Origin: Erysipelotrichaceae bacterium
GTDB lineage: Bacteria > Bacillota_I > Bacilli_A > Erysipelotrichales > Erysipelotrichaceae
Length of the DNA stretch: 51,408 nucleotides
Direction: 5' to 3'
Assembly (NCBI GenBank): GCA_017512885.1
Contig: JAFWEP010000041.1
Location: forward strand, 1 to 51,408
A program made the translations under genes and the position numbers. Under the pieces are notes generated by a model. That model had not been told where the DNA came from and made no database searches. It saw only the letters and a program-made list of their open reading frames with translations. This document shows, piece by piece, positions 8,641-16,700 of this stretch (position 1 is the stretch's first letter; every line of letters starts with the position of its first letter).

Positions 8641-9090
8641 ATGAAGAAAAGATCATATTCCGGACTTTATATCATTGCCCTCACGACTTTCTTTCTGGGC
8701 TGCTTCCTGCTGCTGGTCCTGTTCGGTACCCGTGCCTACCGGCAGGTAGCCCTGCGGCAGTCCTCCAACAATCAGCACCGGGCCTTGCTGTCGTACCTGC
8801 AGACGGTCACCCGCAGCTCGGAGACGGAGATCAGCACAGGAGAAGGGGAGTACGGCACGATGCTGACGGTAGCAGACGGTGATACCGGTTTCGGTACCCG
8901 CATCTACATCTATGAAGGCGAACTGGTCGAAGACTACGGGAAACTGAGCTCTTCGCTGATGCCAAAGGGGGCAACGGCGATCGCTGAGACAGCCCGCTTT
9001 GAGATTGAAGAGATCAGAGAGGACCTCCTGCAGATCCGGACCGACGAAGGCAGCGTCTATATCCATATCCGGGAAGGAGGCCGTCCATGA
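8641..9090 (+). CDS. DUF4860-like membrane protein of the pilus-like cluster
   Basis: This 149-residue protein has one N-terminal helix (YIIALTTFFLGCFLLLVLFGTRAYRQV) followed by a beta-rich outer domain. The overall form and the FGTRAYRQV segment fit DUF4860 proteins, which I know from Bacillota pilus-like clusters; the function is not established. It is likely a minor pseudopilin-like component. It overlaps the next gene by four bases, indicating translational coupling. Confidence 0.65.
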   Translation: MKKRSYSGLYIIALTTFFLGCFLLLVLFGTRAYRQVALRQSSNNQHRALLSYLQTVTRSSETEISTGEGEYGTMLTVADGDTGFGTRIYIYEGELVEDYGKLSSSLMPKGATAIAETARFEIEEIREDLLQIRTDEGSVYIHIREGGRP

Positions 9091-9509
9091 ATAAGAAACG
9101 TGATCTGGGCTTCCGGATCGAAGTGATCGTGATGCTGGTGGTATTCGTCGCTGTCATCGGGACGCTGACCCGGCTCTATGCCCAGGCGGATCTGGAGAGC
9201 CGGCGGGCCGCCCATCTCTCGGATGCGGTCATCCTGACAGCCAACGGAGCCGAAGTCTTCATGGCAGCGGAGGATGACGAAGAACTGCTCCGGATCCTCG
9301 ATGAAGCAAACAATGCCGAAAAGAAAGCAGATCATCTCCTGGAAGCCCGTTATGCCGAAGACTGCACGCCGGCAGCAGGCGGAGACTTCTGTCTGCAGAT
9401 CGAAACGAAGGACAGTGCTGATTTCCGGGAAGTCACTTTCCGGGTCAGTTATCAGGGAGAAGAGATCTATGAACTGACGACCGGCAAGGTCCGGGGAGGT
9501 GAACGATGA
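9087..9509 (+). CDS. Minor pseudopilin-like protein
   Basis: This 140-residue protein starts with a short basic leader and GFRIEVIVMLVVFVAVIGTL. This resembles a type IV prepilin start: Gly, then a hydrophobic residue, with a Glu near +4/+5 at the top of a hydrophobic helix. A soluble mixed alpha/beta part with two Cys follows. It starts four bases before the previous stop and overlaps the next gene by four bases. Assignment rests on form and context rather than a domain match. Confidence 0.6.
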   Translation: MNKKRDLGFRIEVIVMLVVFVAVIGTLTRLYAQADLESRRAAHLSDAVILTANGAEVFMAAEDDEELLRILDEANNAEKKADHLLEARYAEDCTPAAGGDFCLQIETKDSADFREVTFRVSYQGEEIYELTTGKVRGGER

Positions 9510-9838
9510 AACACGTACCGATCCGGCTGGGGCCGCTGGCTCTGCTGCTGACCGTGATCTCGATCTGCATGTCGACGCTGTCGATGCTGTCGTATGCCAA
9601 TGCGGAGGCCGATCTGCGGCTGGCACAGCGCTATGCCGAAACGACCCGCATCCGTTATGAACTGGAAAAGGAAGGACAGCAGTGGCTGCTCTCACACGGG
9701 AGCGGAGAGACTGTCCTGGAAAAAGAAGGTTACAAGCTGACCATCCGGCTGGATGCTTCCGGGCAGCCTCTGCTCTGGAAGATCGAGAGGGAATGGGAAG
9801 AGAATACAGAGATCCCCGATCTCTGGGAAGGAGATTAG
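9506..9838 (+). CDS. Minor pseudopilin-like protein
   Basis: This 110-residue protein has an N-terminal membrane helix (about residues 9-31), then an amphipathic helix (EADLRLAQRYAETTRIRYELEKEG) and a short beta part. The layout matches a minor pseudopilin. The start overlaps the preceding gene by four bases, and the ATPase gene begins two bases after its stop. No prepilin peptidase motif is clear. Confidence 0.55.
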   Translation: MKHVPIRLGPLALLLTVISICMSTLSMLSYANAEADLRLAQRYAETTRIRYELEKEGQQWLLSHGSGETVLEKEGYKLTIRLDASGQPLLWKIEREWEENTEIPDLWEGD

Positions 9839-9839
9839 T

Positions 9840-10895
9840 ATGAACATTCAGGAGATCCTGGCAACTGCCGTACAGACCGGTGCTTCCGACATCTTCCTGA
9901 TCGCCGGGCTTCCGGTGACCCTGAAATGCAAGGGCGAACACAACCGGCTCTCCGGTGACAGACTGCTGCCGGCAGGCATCGAGGAGCTCGTTAATCAGAT
10001 CTATGAGATCAGCGGAAGGGAAAGGACCAATCTGGAGAAGCATATCGACGATGACTTCTCCTTCTCGATCTCTCAGTTCGGCCGTTTCCGCGTCAATGTC
10101 TTCCGTCAGCGCGGTTCGCTGGCTGCGGTACTGCGGGTCATTCAGTTCGGTCTGCCGGATCCGAAGGCTCTGGGCATCCCGGAGAGCGTACTGTCTTTGG
10201 CAGACAATAAAAAGGGCCTGATCCTGGTCACCGGTTCCGCCGGTTCCGGAAAGTCCACGACCCTGGCCTGCATGATCGACCGTATCAACAAGTCCCGGGC
10301 CTGCCATATCATCACCATGGAGGACCCCATCGAGTATGTCCACCGTCATGACAAGGCGATCGTGACCCAGCGGGAGATCTTCATCGATACCCCCGGTTAT
10401 CTGGAATCCCTGCGCTCCGCCCTGCGGGAAAGCCCGGATGTCATCCTTCTGGGCGAGATGCGCGACTTCGATACGATCTCTGCAGCGATCACCGCTGCAG
10501 AGACCGGTACGCTGCTGTTCAGCACCCTGCACACCAACAGTGCTGCCAGCACCATCAACCGCATCATCGACGTCTTCCCGGCCTCTCAGCAGCAGCAGGT
10601 CAAGATCCAGCTGGCGCAGATCCTGAAAGGCGTCATCTGTCAGCAGCTGGTACCGGATGTGAACGGCGGTCTGGTGCCGGCCTTCGAGGTCCTGAAAGCC
10701 ACCCCGGCCGTCCAGAACATGATCCGTGACGGCAAGCTGCACCAGCTCGATTCGGTCATGCAGACAGGGGCAGCCGAAGGCATGTATACCATGGACAACA
10801 GTCTCCTCAAGTTCTGTCGGGAAGGAAGGATCTCCAAGGAGACCGCACTGCTGTCCTGCGTCCATTATGAACCCATGGCCAAGCGTCTGGGATAG
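9840..10895 (+). CDS. PilT-like type IV pilus ATPase
   Basis: This 351-residue ATPase is a close match to the PilT family. Walker A is GSAGSGKST (Lys 138). The HIITMEDPIEY box, LLGEMRD (Walker B region), AAETGTLLFSTLHTN and RIIDVFPASQQQQVK are all present. PilT powers pilus retraction and is normally accompanied by an assembly ATPase (PilB); here it is the only ATPase in the cluster. I chose ATG 9840 with GGAGAT upstream; an in-frame ATG at 9753 lies inside the previous gene and would add residues absent from the family. The gene is followed by a SARP-type regulator gene eight bases on. Confidence 0.92.
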   Translation: MNIQEILATAVQTGASDIFLIAGLPVTLKCKGEHNRLSGDRLLPAGIEELVNQIYEISGRERTNLEKHIDDDFSFSISQFGRFRVNVFRQRGSLAAVLRVIQFGLPDPKALGIPESVLSLADNKKGLILVTGSAGSGKSTTLACMIDRINKSRACHIITMEDPIEYVHRHDKAIVTQREIFIDTPGYLESLRSALRESPDVILLGEMRDFDTISAAITAAETGTLLFSTLHTNSAASTINRIIDVFPASQQQQVKIQLAQILKGVICQQLVPDVNGGLVPAFEVLKATPAVQNMIRDGKLHQLDSVMQTGAAEGMYTMDNSLLKFCREGRISKETALLSCVHYEPMAKRLG

Positions 10896-10903
10896 GAGGG
10901 TCT

Positions 10904-12097
10904 ATGTCGGAACTCTTACGGGTCAGGACCTTCGGGTCCTTCTCGATCAGCTACAAGGACAAGCTGATCAACGGCCGCAACAAGTCCAATGAATCGCGTT
11001 TCATCTACCTGATGCAGATCCTCCTGCATGCCGGAGAAGCCGGTGTCTCCAAGCAGGATCTGGAACAGGCGCTCTTCTACAACTCCGATCTGAAGAACGT
11101 CCATCATTCCACCCAGAGCGTCATCTACAACGCCAAGAAACATCTGCTGGCCCAGGGCCTGCCGGACATCAATTTCATCGAACAGCGTCACGGCGTCTAT
11201 TACTGGACTTCAGAGATCCCGGTCGAGGAAGATGCCCGGGTCTTCGAAAAGAAGATCGCCGAAGCCCGGGAAACCACGGCTCCGGCCAGACAGCAGCAGC
11301 TCTACCTCGATGCCATCCACCTCTATACCGGAGAATTCCTGGAACAGCAGGCTTCCGTGGTCTGGATCGCCCGGGAAGCCAGAAGGTACCGTGAGCTCTT
11401 CTGCGAATGCGTGGAAGAGACGGCGGAACTGCTGCGCAAGAGAGAGGAATGGTATCTGCTGGAAGACCTCGGCAAGTATGCCGCCAAGGTCTCGCCCTTT
11501 GCGGAATGGGAGACGCTGACCATGGAAGCACTGATCGCCATGAGCCGCTATGACGATGCGATCAACTTCTACGAAGAGACCTTCGATCACTACATGAGCA
11601 CGATCGGTCTCAAGCCTTCCGACCGCATGCAGAGCCTGATGGATCAGCTGGGAGAACAGATGAACCACAATTACGAGGTCCTCGACAGCATCCAGGAGAA
11701 GCTGATGGAAGAGGATCCCGGCAAACGGGGCGGTTACCTCTGTTCCTATCCGATCTTCCGCGGGATCTATCATCTGACCGAAAGGATGATGGAACGAGGC
11801 GGACAGTCGATCTATCTGATGCTGTGTACGATCGTCGACAGCAAGGGCAACCCGATGAAGGAAGGTCCGATGTTAGGAGAACTGAGCACCCGTCTCAAGG
11901 AAGCGATCTTCTCCTCCATCCGCCGCTCCGACGTCATCTCGCAGTACGGCCGGGGTCAGTTCCTGGTCCTGTTGTCCAACACCACCATGGAAGACTGTAA
12001 GATCGTCCAGAAGCGTATCAACGACAACTTCCTGATCCGCCACCAGCGGACCGGTGTCCACTACTATGTCAACAGCGTGTTCAGCCGCTATCAGTAA
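10904..12097 (+). CDS. SARP/BTAD-type regulator with degenerate GGDEF-like C-terminus
   Basis: In this 397-residue protein, residues 1-100 fit a winged-helix transcriptional regulator (LRVRTFGSFSI start, then QSVIYNAKKHL and the YYW wing). Residues 105-250 fit the bacterial transcriptional activator (BTAD) TPR-like domain. Residues about 275-390 resemble a GGDEF fold, but the active-site loop reads QYGRGQF (near 346) instead of GGDEF/GGEEF, so cyclase activity is unlikely. SARP proteins activate transcription by binding direct repeats next to promoters. It has an AGGAGG ribosome binding site and is the last but two gene of the pilus-like operon. Confidence 0.8.
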   Translation: MSELLRVRTFGSFSISYKDKLINGRNKSNESRFIYLMQILLHAGEAGVSKQDLEQALFYNSDLKNVHHSTQSVIYNAKKHLLAQGLPDINFIEQRHGVYYWTSEIPVEEDARVFEKKIAEARETTAPARQQQLYLDAIHLYTGEFLEQQASVVWIAREARRYRELFCECVEETAELLRKREEWYLLEDLGKYAAKVSPFAEWETLTMEALIAMSRYDDAINFYEETFDHYMSTIGLKPSDRMQSLMDQLGEQMNHNYEVLDSIQEKLMEEDPGKRGGYLCSYPIFRGIYHLTERMMERGGQSIYLMLCTIVDSKGNPMKEGPMLGELSTRLKEAIFSSIRRSDVISQYGRGQFLVLLSNTTMEDCKIVQKRINDNFLIRHQRTGVHYYVNSVFSRYQ

Positions 12098-12101
12098 GCC
12101 T

Positions 12102-12566
12102 ATGGAAAAGACACAGAGCTATATCGGCATCCTGAACGGTGTCGTCTGCTGTATCGATGAATACAACGGCTTTGACTGCAAGGGCAGTTTCTGGCATCAT
12201 TTCAGTACCGAACCGGTCCTCTTCGAGACCGGTACCGAACTGCTGATGAAACTGGAGAAGCTGTTCACCGAACTGAATTTCCCCCGGCCCGCCACCAACG
12301 AACGGCGCTTCCAGGAGTACCGCCGGATCTACCACCACGAAGAAAAGGAGAAAGTTATGAGCGATAAGGAAATGCTGATGCACCACGGAGAAGCAGGGAC
12401 CTTCATCATCCGCGTCCAGCAGAAACAGAACAGCAGCTGGCAGGGAAGGATCACCTGGGTCGATGAGGACAAGACCGTCTATTTCCGTTCGGTCTGGGAG
12501 ATGGTCAAACTGATCGACAATGCCCTGCAGAAGGGTGAAGAGGAAGAGAAAGTCAGCTGGGAATAA
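12102..12566 (+). CDS. Protein of unknown function linked to the SARP regulator
   Basis: This 154-residue soluble protein starts four bases after the SARP stop; an in-frame ATG at 12054 lies inside the SARP gene and is disfavoured. The C-terminal half carries a beta-rich module, TFIIRVQQKQNSSWQGRITW then KTVYFRSVWEMVKLIDNAL. I have the impression that similar modules occur beside SARP-type genes in Bacillota, but I know no function. The N-terminal part is acidic and has no signal peptide. A ligand-sensing or partner role for the regulator is inference only. Confidence 0.65.
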   Translation: MEKTQSYIGILNGVVCCIDEYNGFDCKGSFWHHFSTEPVLFETGTELLMKLEKLFTELNFPRPATNERRFQEYRRIYHHEEKEKVMSDKEMLMHHGEAGTFIIRVQQKQNSSWQGRITWVDEDKTVYFRSVWEMVKLIDNALQKGEEEEKVSWE

Positions 12567-12604
12567 TCTTGTCACTCAGGAAGGAAACGAATAGAATAGG
12601 GAAG

Positions 12605-13534
12605 ATGAAAAACAATATACCTGTAAAACAGGCTGTTCCCTATACCCACCTCTATAAGGTCAGCCGTTCCGATACCCTGCTGGAATTCCTGCTGAAGAAG
12701 ATGGACCTTTCCCGCAACAGCGTCAAGAGCCTGCTGGCTTCGCACAAAGTGCTGGTCAACGGCAATATGGTCTCGCAGTTCGACTATCCCTTAGCCAAAG
12801 ACGACGAGGTCAAGATCGCGAAGACCGCTCAGAAGGCGGCAGTACAGCCCAAGCTGAAGAAACATGTTGCTTCTCCGGTCAAAAAGATGATCATCTACGA
12901 AGATGAGGAACTGCTCGCCTTCAACAAGCCTGCCGGCCTCCTGTCGGTAGAGTCCGACAAGGAGACAGAATGCGCCTATAAGATGGCTGCCGATTATCTG
13001 CGGGAGAAGGGAGCGAAGAGCCGTCCCTACATCCTGCACCGCATCGACAAGGAGACTTCAGGGGTGCTGGTCTTTGCCAAGGACATCAAGCTGCATTCGA
13101 TGATGCGCATGAACTGGAACAGTTTCGTGACCCTGCGCGAATATATCGCCGTGGTCCGGGGCCATATGGAGGAGAAGAGCGGCACGATCGTCTCTTACCT
13201 TAAAGAGAACCAGAACAACCTCATCTATGTCAGCAGAGACCGTAACGGCAAGAAAGCGATCACCCACTATGAAGTCCTGGAAGAGAGTAAAGATTACTCT
13301 CTTCTGCGGGTAAAGATCGATACCGGCCGGAAGAACCAGATCCGGGTCCAGCTGGCTGATAAGGGTCACCCGATCGTCGGGGATGACAAGTACAGTGACG
13401 GGGAAGGGCCTCTGAAGCGTCTGGGCTTGCATGCCTCCGCCCTGGAGTTTAAACACCCCGTTACGAAGGAGATCGTCTCTTTAAGGGCTCCGATCCCGCA
13501 GTCCTTCCGGAATCTCTTCAAGAAAACGAAATAG
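12605..13534 (+). CDS. RluA-family pseudouridine synthase
   Basis: This 309-residue enzyme isomerises uridine to pseudouridine in rRNA or tRNA. An N-terminal S4 RNA-binding domain (LLEFLLKKMDLSRNSVKSLLASHKVLVNG) precedes the catalytic domain with the HRIDKETSG motif, whose Asp is the nucleophile (around residue 148). RKNQIRVQLADKGHPIVGDDKY is the second family signature. A TTG at 12569 would add 12 residues without a ribosome binding site, so the ATG at 12605 (AGGG upstream) is preferred. It is the last gene before a strong terminator. The exact target base is not predictable. Confidence 0.9.
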   Translation: MKNNIPVKQAVPYTHLYKVSRSDTLLEFLLKKMDLSRNSVKSLLASHKVLVNGNMVSQFDYPLAKDDEVKIAKTAQKAAVQPKLKKHVASPVKKMIIYEDEELLAFNKPAGLLSVESDKETECAYKMAADYLREKGAKSRPYILHRIDKETSGVLVFAKDIKLHSMMRMNWNSFVTLREYIAVVRGHMEEKSGTIVSYLKENQNNLIYVSRDRNGKKAITHYEVLEESKDYSLLRVKIDTGRKNQIRVQLADKGHPIVGDDKYSDGEGPLKRLGLHASALEFKHPVTKEIVSLRAPIPQSFRNLFKKTK

Positions 13535-13543
13535 CGAAACGAA

Positions 13544-13567
13544 GACTCTGCTGCAGAGTCTTTTTTT
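13544..13567 (+). terminator. Rho-independent terminator
   Basis: GACTCT and AGAGTC, with GCTGC between, form a perfect hairpin at 13544-13560 followed by seven T. It ends the operon that starts at 6028. Confidence 0.92.
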
Positions 13568-13584
13568 CGTTGAAAGGATGAAGC

Positions 13585-13619
13585 TGTGACGCATCCTGTG
13601 ACGGAAAGAGTCATAGAAT
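13585..13619 (+). promoter_or_regulatory. Direct-repeat promoter of the giant adhesin gene
   Basis: TGTGAC at 13585-13590, GCATCC, TGTGAC at 13597-13602, eleven bases, then TAGAAT at 13614-13619. The spacer GCATCC is identical to that at 2061-2066. The leader to the ATG at 13736 is about 110 nt. It contains an inverted repeat (TAGATAA-ATG-TTATCTA) and a small TGCT/AGCA hairpin before seven T at 13695-13701. Confidence 0.6.
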
Positions 13620-13735
13620 GATACTGGATAGTAGATAAATGTTATCTAGTATGCGAAAGAAAAAACTGCTAGAATGAAATTGCTGTATAGCACCTTTTTT
13701 TGGTATGTGACAAAGCGGTGTAGGAGGTCTCATTT

Positions 13736-16700
13736 ATGAAGAAGAAAGTCCTGACAGTCATACTGACTGGGTTAATGATCTTTCATATGCTGCCGGCCAA
13801 TGTATGGACGGTAGCGGCTGAAGATCAGCCGGCAGAAACACCGGTGAGCGAAGTGCCGGAAGAAACGACGCTGCCGGATACAGGAGGGGAGGACGACCCC
13901 GCCGATCCTCTCATAGAGGTCGAACCTCAGGAAACGGAAACGACGGAAAGCGGACCGAGCGAGAGCCCGGAAATCTCGCCGTTGCCGGCAGAAACGGAAG
14001 TTCCTGAAAAAGAGGAGATCCCGGAAGAGACGGCCGCTCCGCAAGCAACAGCCGTTCCGGAGATCAGAGAAGAGATCCCTGCAGAAACAGAAATGCCGGC
14101 GGAAGTCACGGAGACGGAAATGCCGGAAGAGACTGAAGAGCCGGCCGAGAGCGAACTCCCGGAAGAGACCCCGGAAGCGACGGAAAAGCCGGCAGAAGAG
14201 AAAGAACCGGCAACAGATATCTCCTCTCATCCGCTGGCGGAAACCTCTGCCAGTGAGGAAGAACCGCTGCTGGCACTGGATCAGCTGAGTCCGCGGACAC
14301 TGGCCCTTTTGGGCATGGCGCCGACGGGCATGCTGATGATGAAGAAGCCGAAACTGAACGCCGCTCCGGCGGGGTCTGATATTCCTACGGAAGGTCCGGT
14401 CACTTCAGATGACGGTAGTATGACGATCGACCGGGTCGCAGTCAAATGGCTGACACACAGCACGGGCAGCGATGAGCCGGCCGGGACCGGCACCTTATCC
14501 CTGGAGACCGACAGCAATGTCATCAGCAATCAGCAGTTCCAGATCGACTTTGCCCTTTCCGGCAAGGATGATCATGAACCGGGCACGATCGAGATCATCT
14601 TCCCGGCCTATCTGTGGAAGGACCGTTACGGCAATGAACCGGGCAACCTGACTCTGTCGGTCCCGGAAGAACCGGAGACCGGGGCGGATTTTGCCTGGAG
14701 AAGGGTCGGCGACAGTATCGTCATCACCAATGTGCGCCGCATCTCTCATGCCGCAAAATTCATGATCCAGGGCACTTTCCGGAACGTGAAGCCTTACGAC
14801 ATGGTTGACAAGGATGTTGCGGAAGGCTCGGAATACATAGATGCGGAATACACCGGACATTCCGGTCCTTTCAATGTGGTCATCGGTCTGACGACCAACA
14901 GCGATGAGTATGTCGCTTTGCGAAGCAACACCATCGATGCCGAGATCGATACGCATATCGAGGCTGCTTCAGCCACCAAGAGTGCCTACAATACTTCCCG
15001 CAGAGAGTATTATGTCTATCACACTGTGGAATCAGCCACCGCTCTGAACAAGGGCAATATGCCGGCAGAATTCCTGGAGCAGTTAGGAGGCGAAGCGGAT
15101 CAGTACAGTTTCGTTCGTTGGTATGTCTCCGGATCCGCGACCGGTTCCCAGCCGTTCCTGATGACGGTCAGTGACCGTTTTGACGGTTCCGTCATCCATT
15201 ACAAGGATGCCCTGCACGAAGACAGCGAGACGATCGAAGTCAACGGGCGCATGCTGGGGGTGCAGGGAGCGCTGGTCTATGATGAAGAGAGCGGTACGTA
15301 TTCTACGGGGAACGTCCTTTCCGAAGACGGACAGAACGTTACTGCCGTGATCTATGATGGTTACAATACCCTGGCCAAGTCTGCCTATGTCTGGACCGCC
15401 TACAAACAGAGCGATTTCCCGGAATCCGGGGATGAATACACGATCTCCAACTCTCAGAGAGTCGAAGTGACCGGCTGGGATGATCAGATCACGACGACGA
15501 AGGAAGCTGCAGCGACAGCGCCTTTCCGGATCCCGATCACCTACACGATCGTAAAAGTCTGGAATGACAGCAGCAATGCCAAAGAGCGCAGACCGCGTTC
15601 GCAGAGCTTCAACGTGAACTATACCGATGACAACGGTCTTCATTACGGATCGGAAACGCTGAGCGGAGGCGGCGACCGCTGGCAGACCAGCTGGAGCGAT
15701 GAAGGCAAGGAACGGAAATACTCTGTCAGCGAATACACGAATACGGATGCTTTCATGCGTCATATCATCGAAGAAAGCAAGCATTACGGAAACGATGAAT
15801 ACGGAAACTATGTCGAATACGATGAGTGGTTCTATACGCTGGAAAGACAGGAATATGATGCGGAAACACATACCTGGACAGCCACCAACAAGTACAATGA
15901 ACGGCATGTGAAACTGTATGAGATCCCCTTTACGGTACCTGCCAGAAGCGAATCTGCCTACAAGCGGACGAATTCCTATATCTATTCGAGCCGCCTGTCC
16001 AAGAATGACCGTGCTCTGAACATCCTGCGCCGCGGCGAAGACGTGATCGTCGATTATTATGTCTCCGGATCTGCCAGCACGTTGCCCTATACCTGGGATC
16101 CCGGCAAGGATGCCGCGCTGATCACCAGTTACGCCCAGAGACCGGTGACGCTGGAACTGGAAGACAACTATCGCGATGACGTACTGGGAGATGCGAAGAA
16201 CTCTCTGCTTTTCGACAGCCTGCGGCTGACCGTGGATGACGCGGAGATCGCCTATGTCACCCTGGCTGTGCCCTCTTTCTCCCAATACGGTCAGTGGGGA
16301 GCCAATGTCATCGGCGATGTCCCGAAAGAGGACTATGTCTACTATGGCTGGAGTTATAAAGAGATCTCGCCTGCTGATGCGCCGGATACGGTCCTGCTGG
16401 GCCTCTTAAACGGGGAATGGGTCGAATTCGCCCGTTTCCGCAAAGACGGCGGGAATTACCGGCTCACCACCGGCAACGGTGCGACCGCTGCTTCCGGCAG
16501 CCGGACAGTCAATCTCCCCTCAGGAGTGGAAAGAGTCAAGACGGTCCTGACGGTCCCGGCGGTGGATGCCTCTGATGAAGCGGCCTGGAAAGACCGCATC
16601 GACAGGGCTTCCATGTCCTATTCCGTAGGCATCCGCTTATTGGCAGATTCCGAAACGCTGCAGAAGCGCATGGAAGCGGTCTTTGCCCAGGATGACTATG

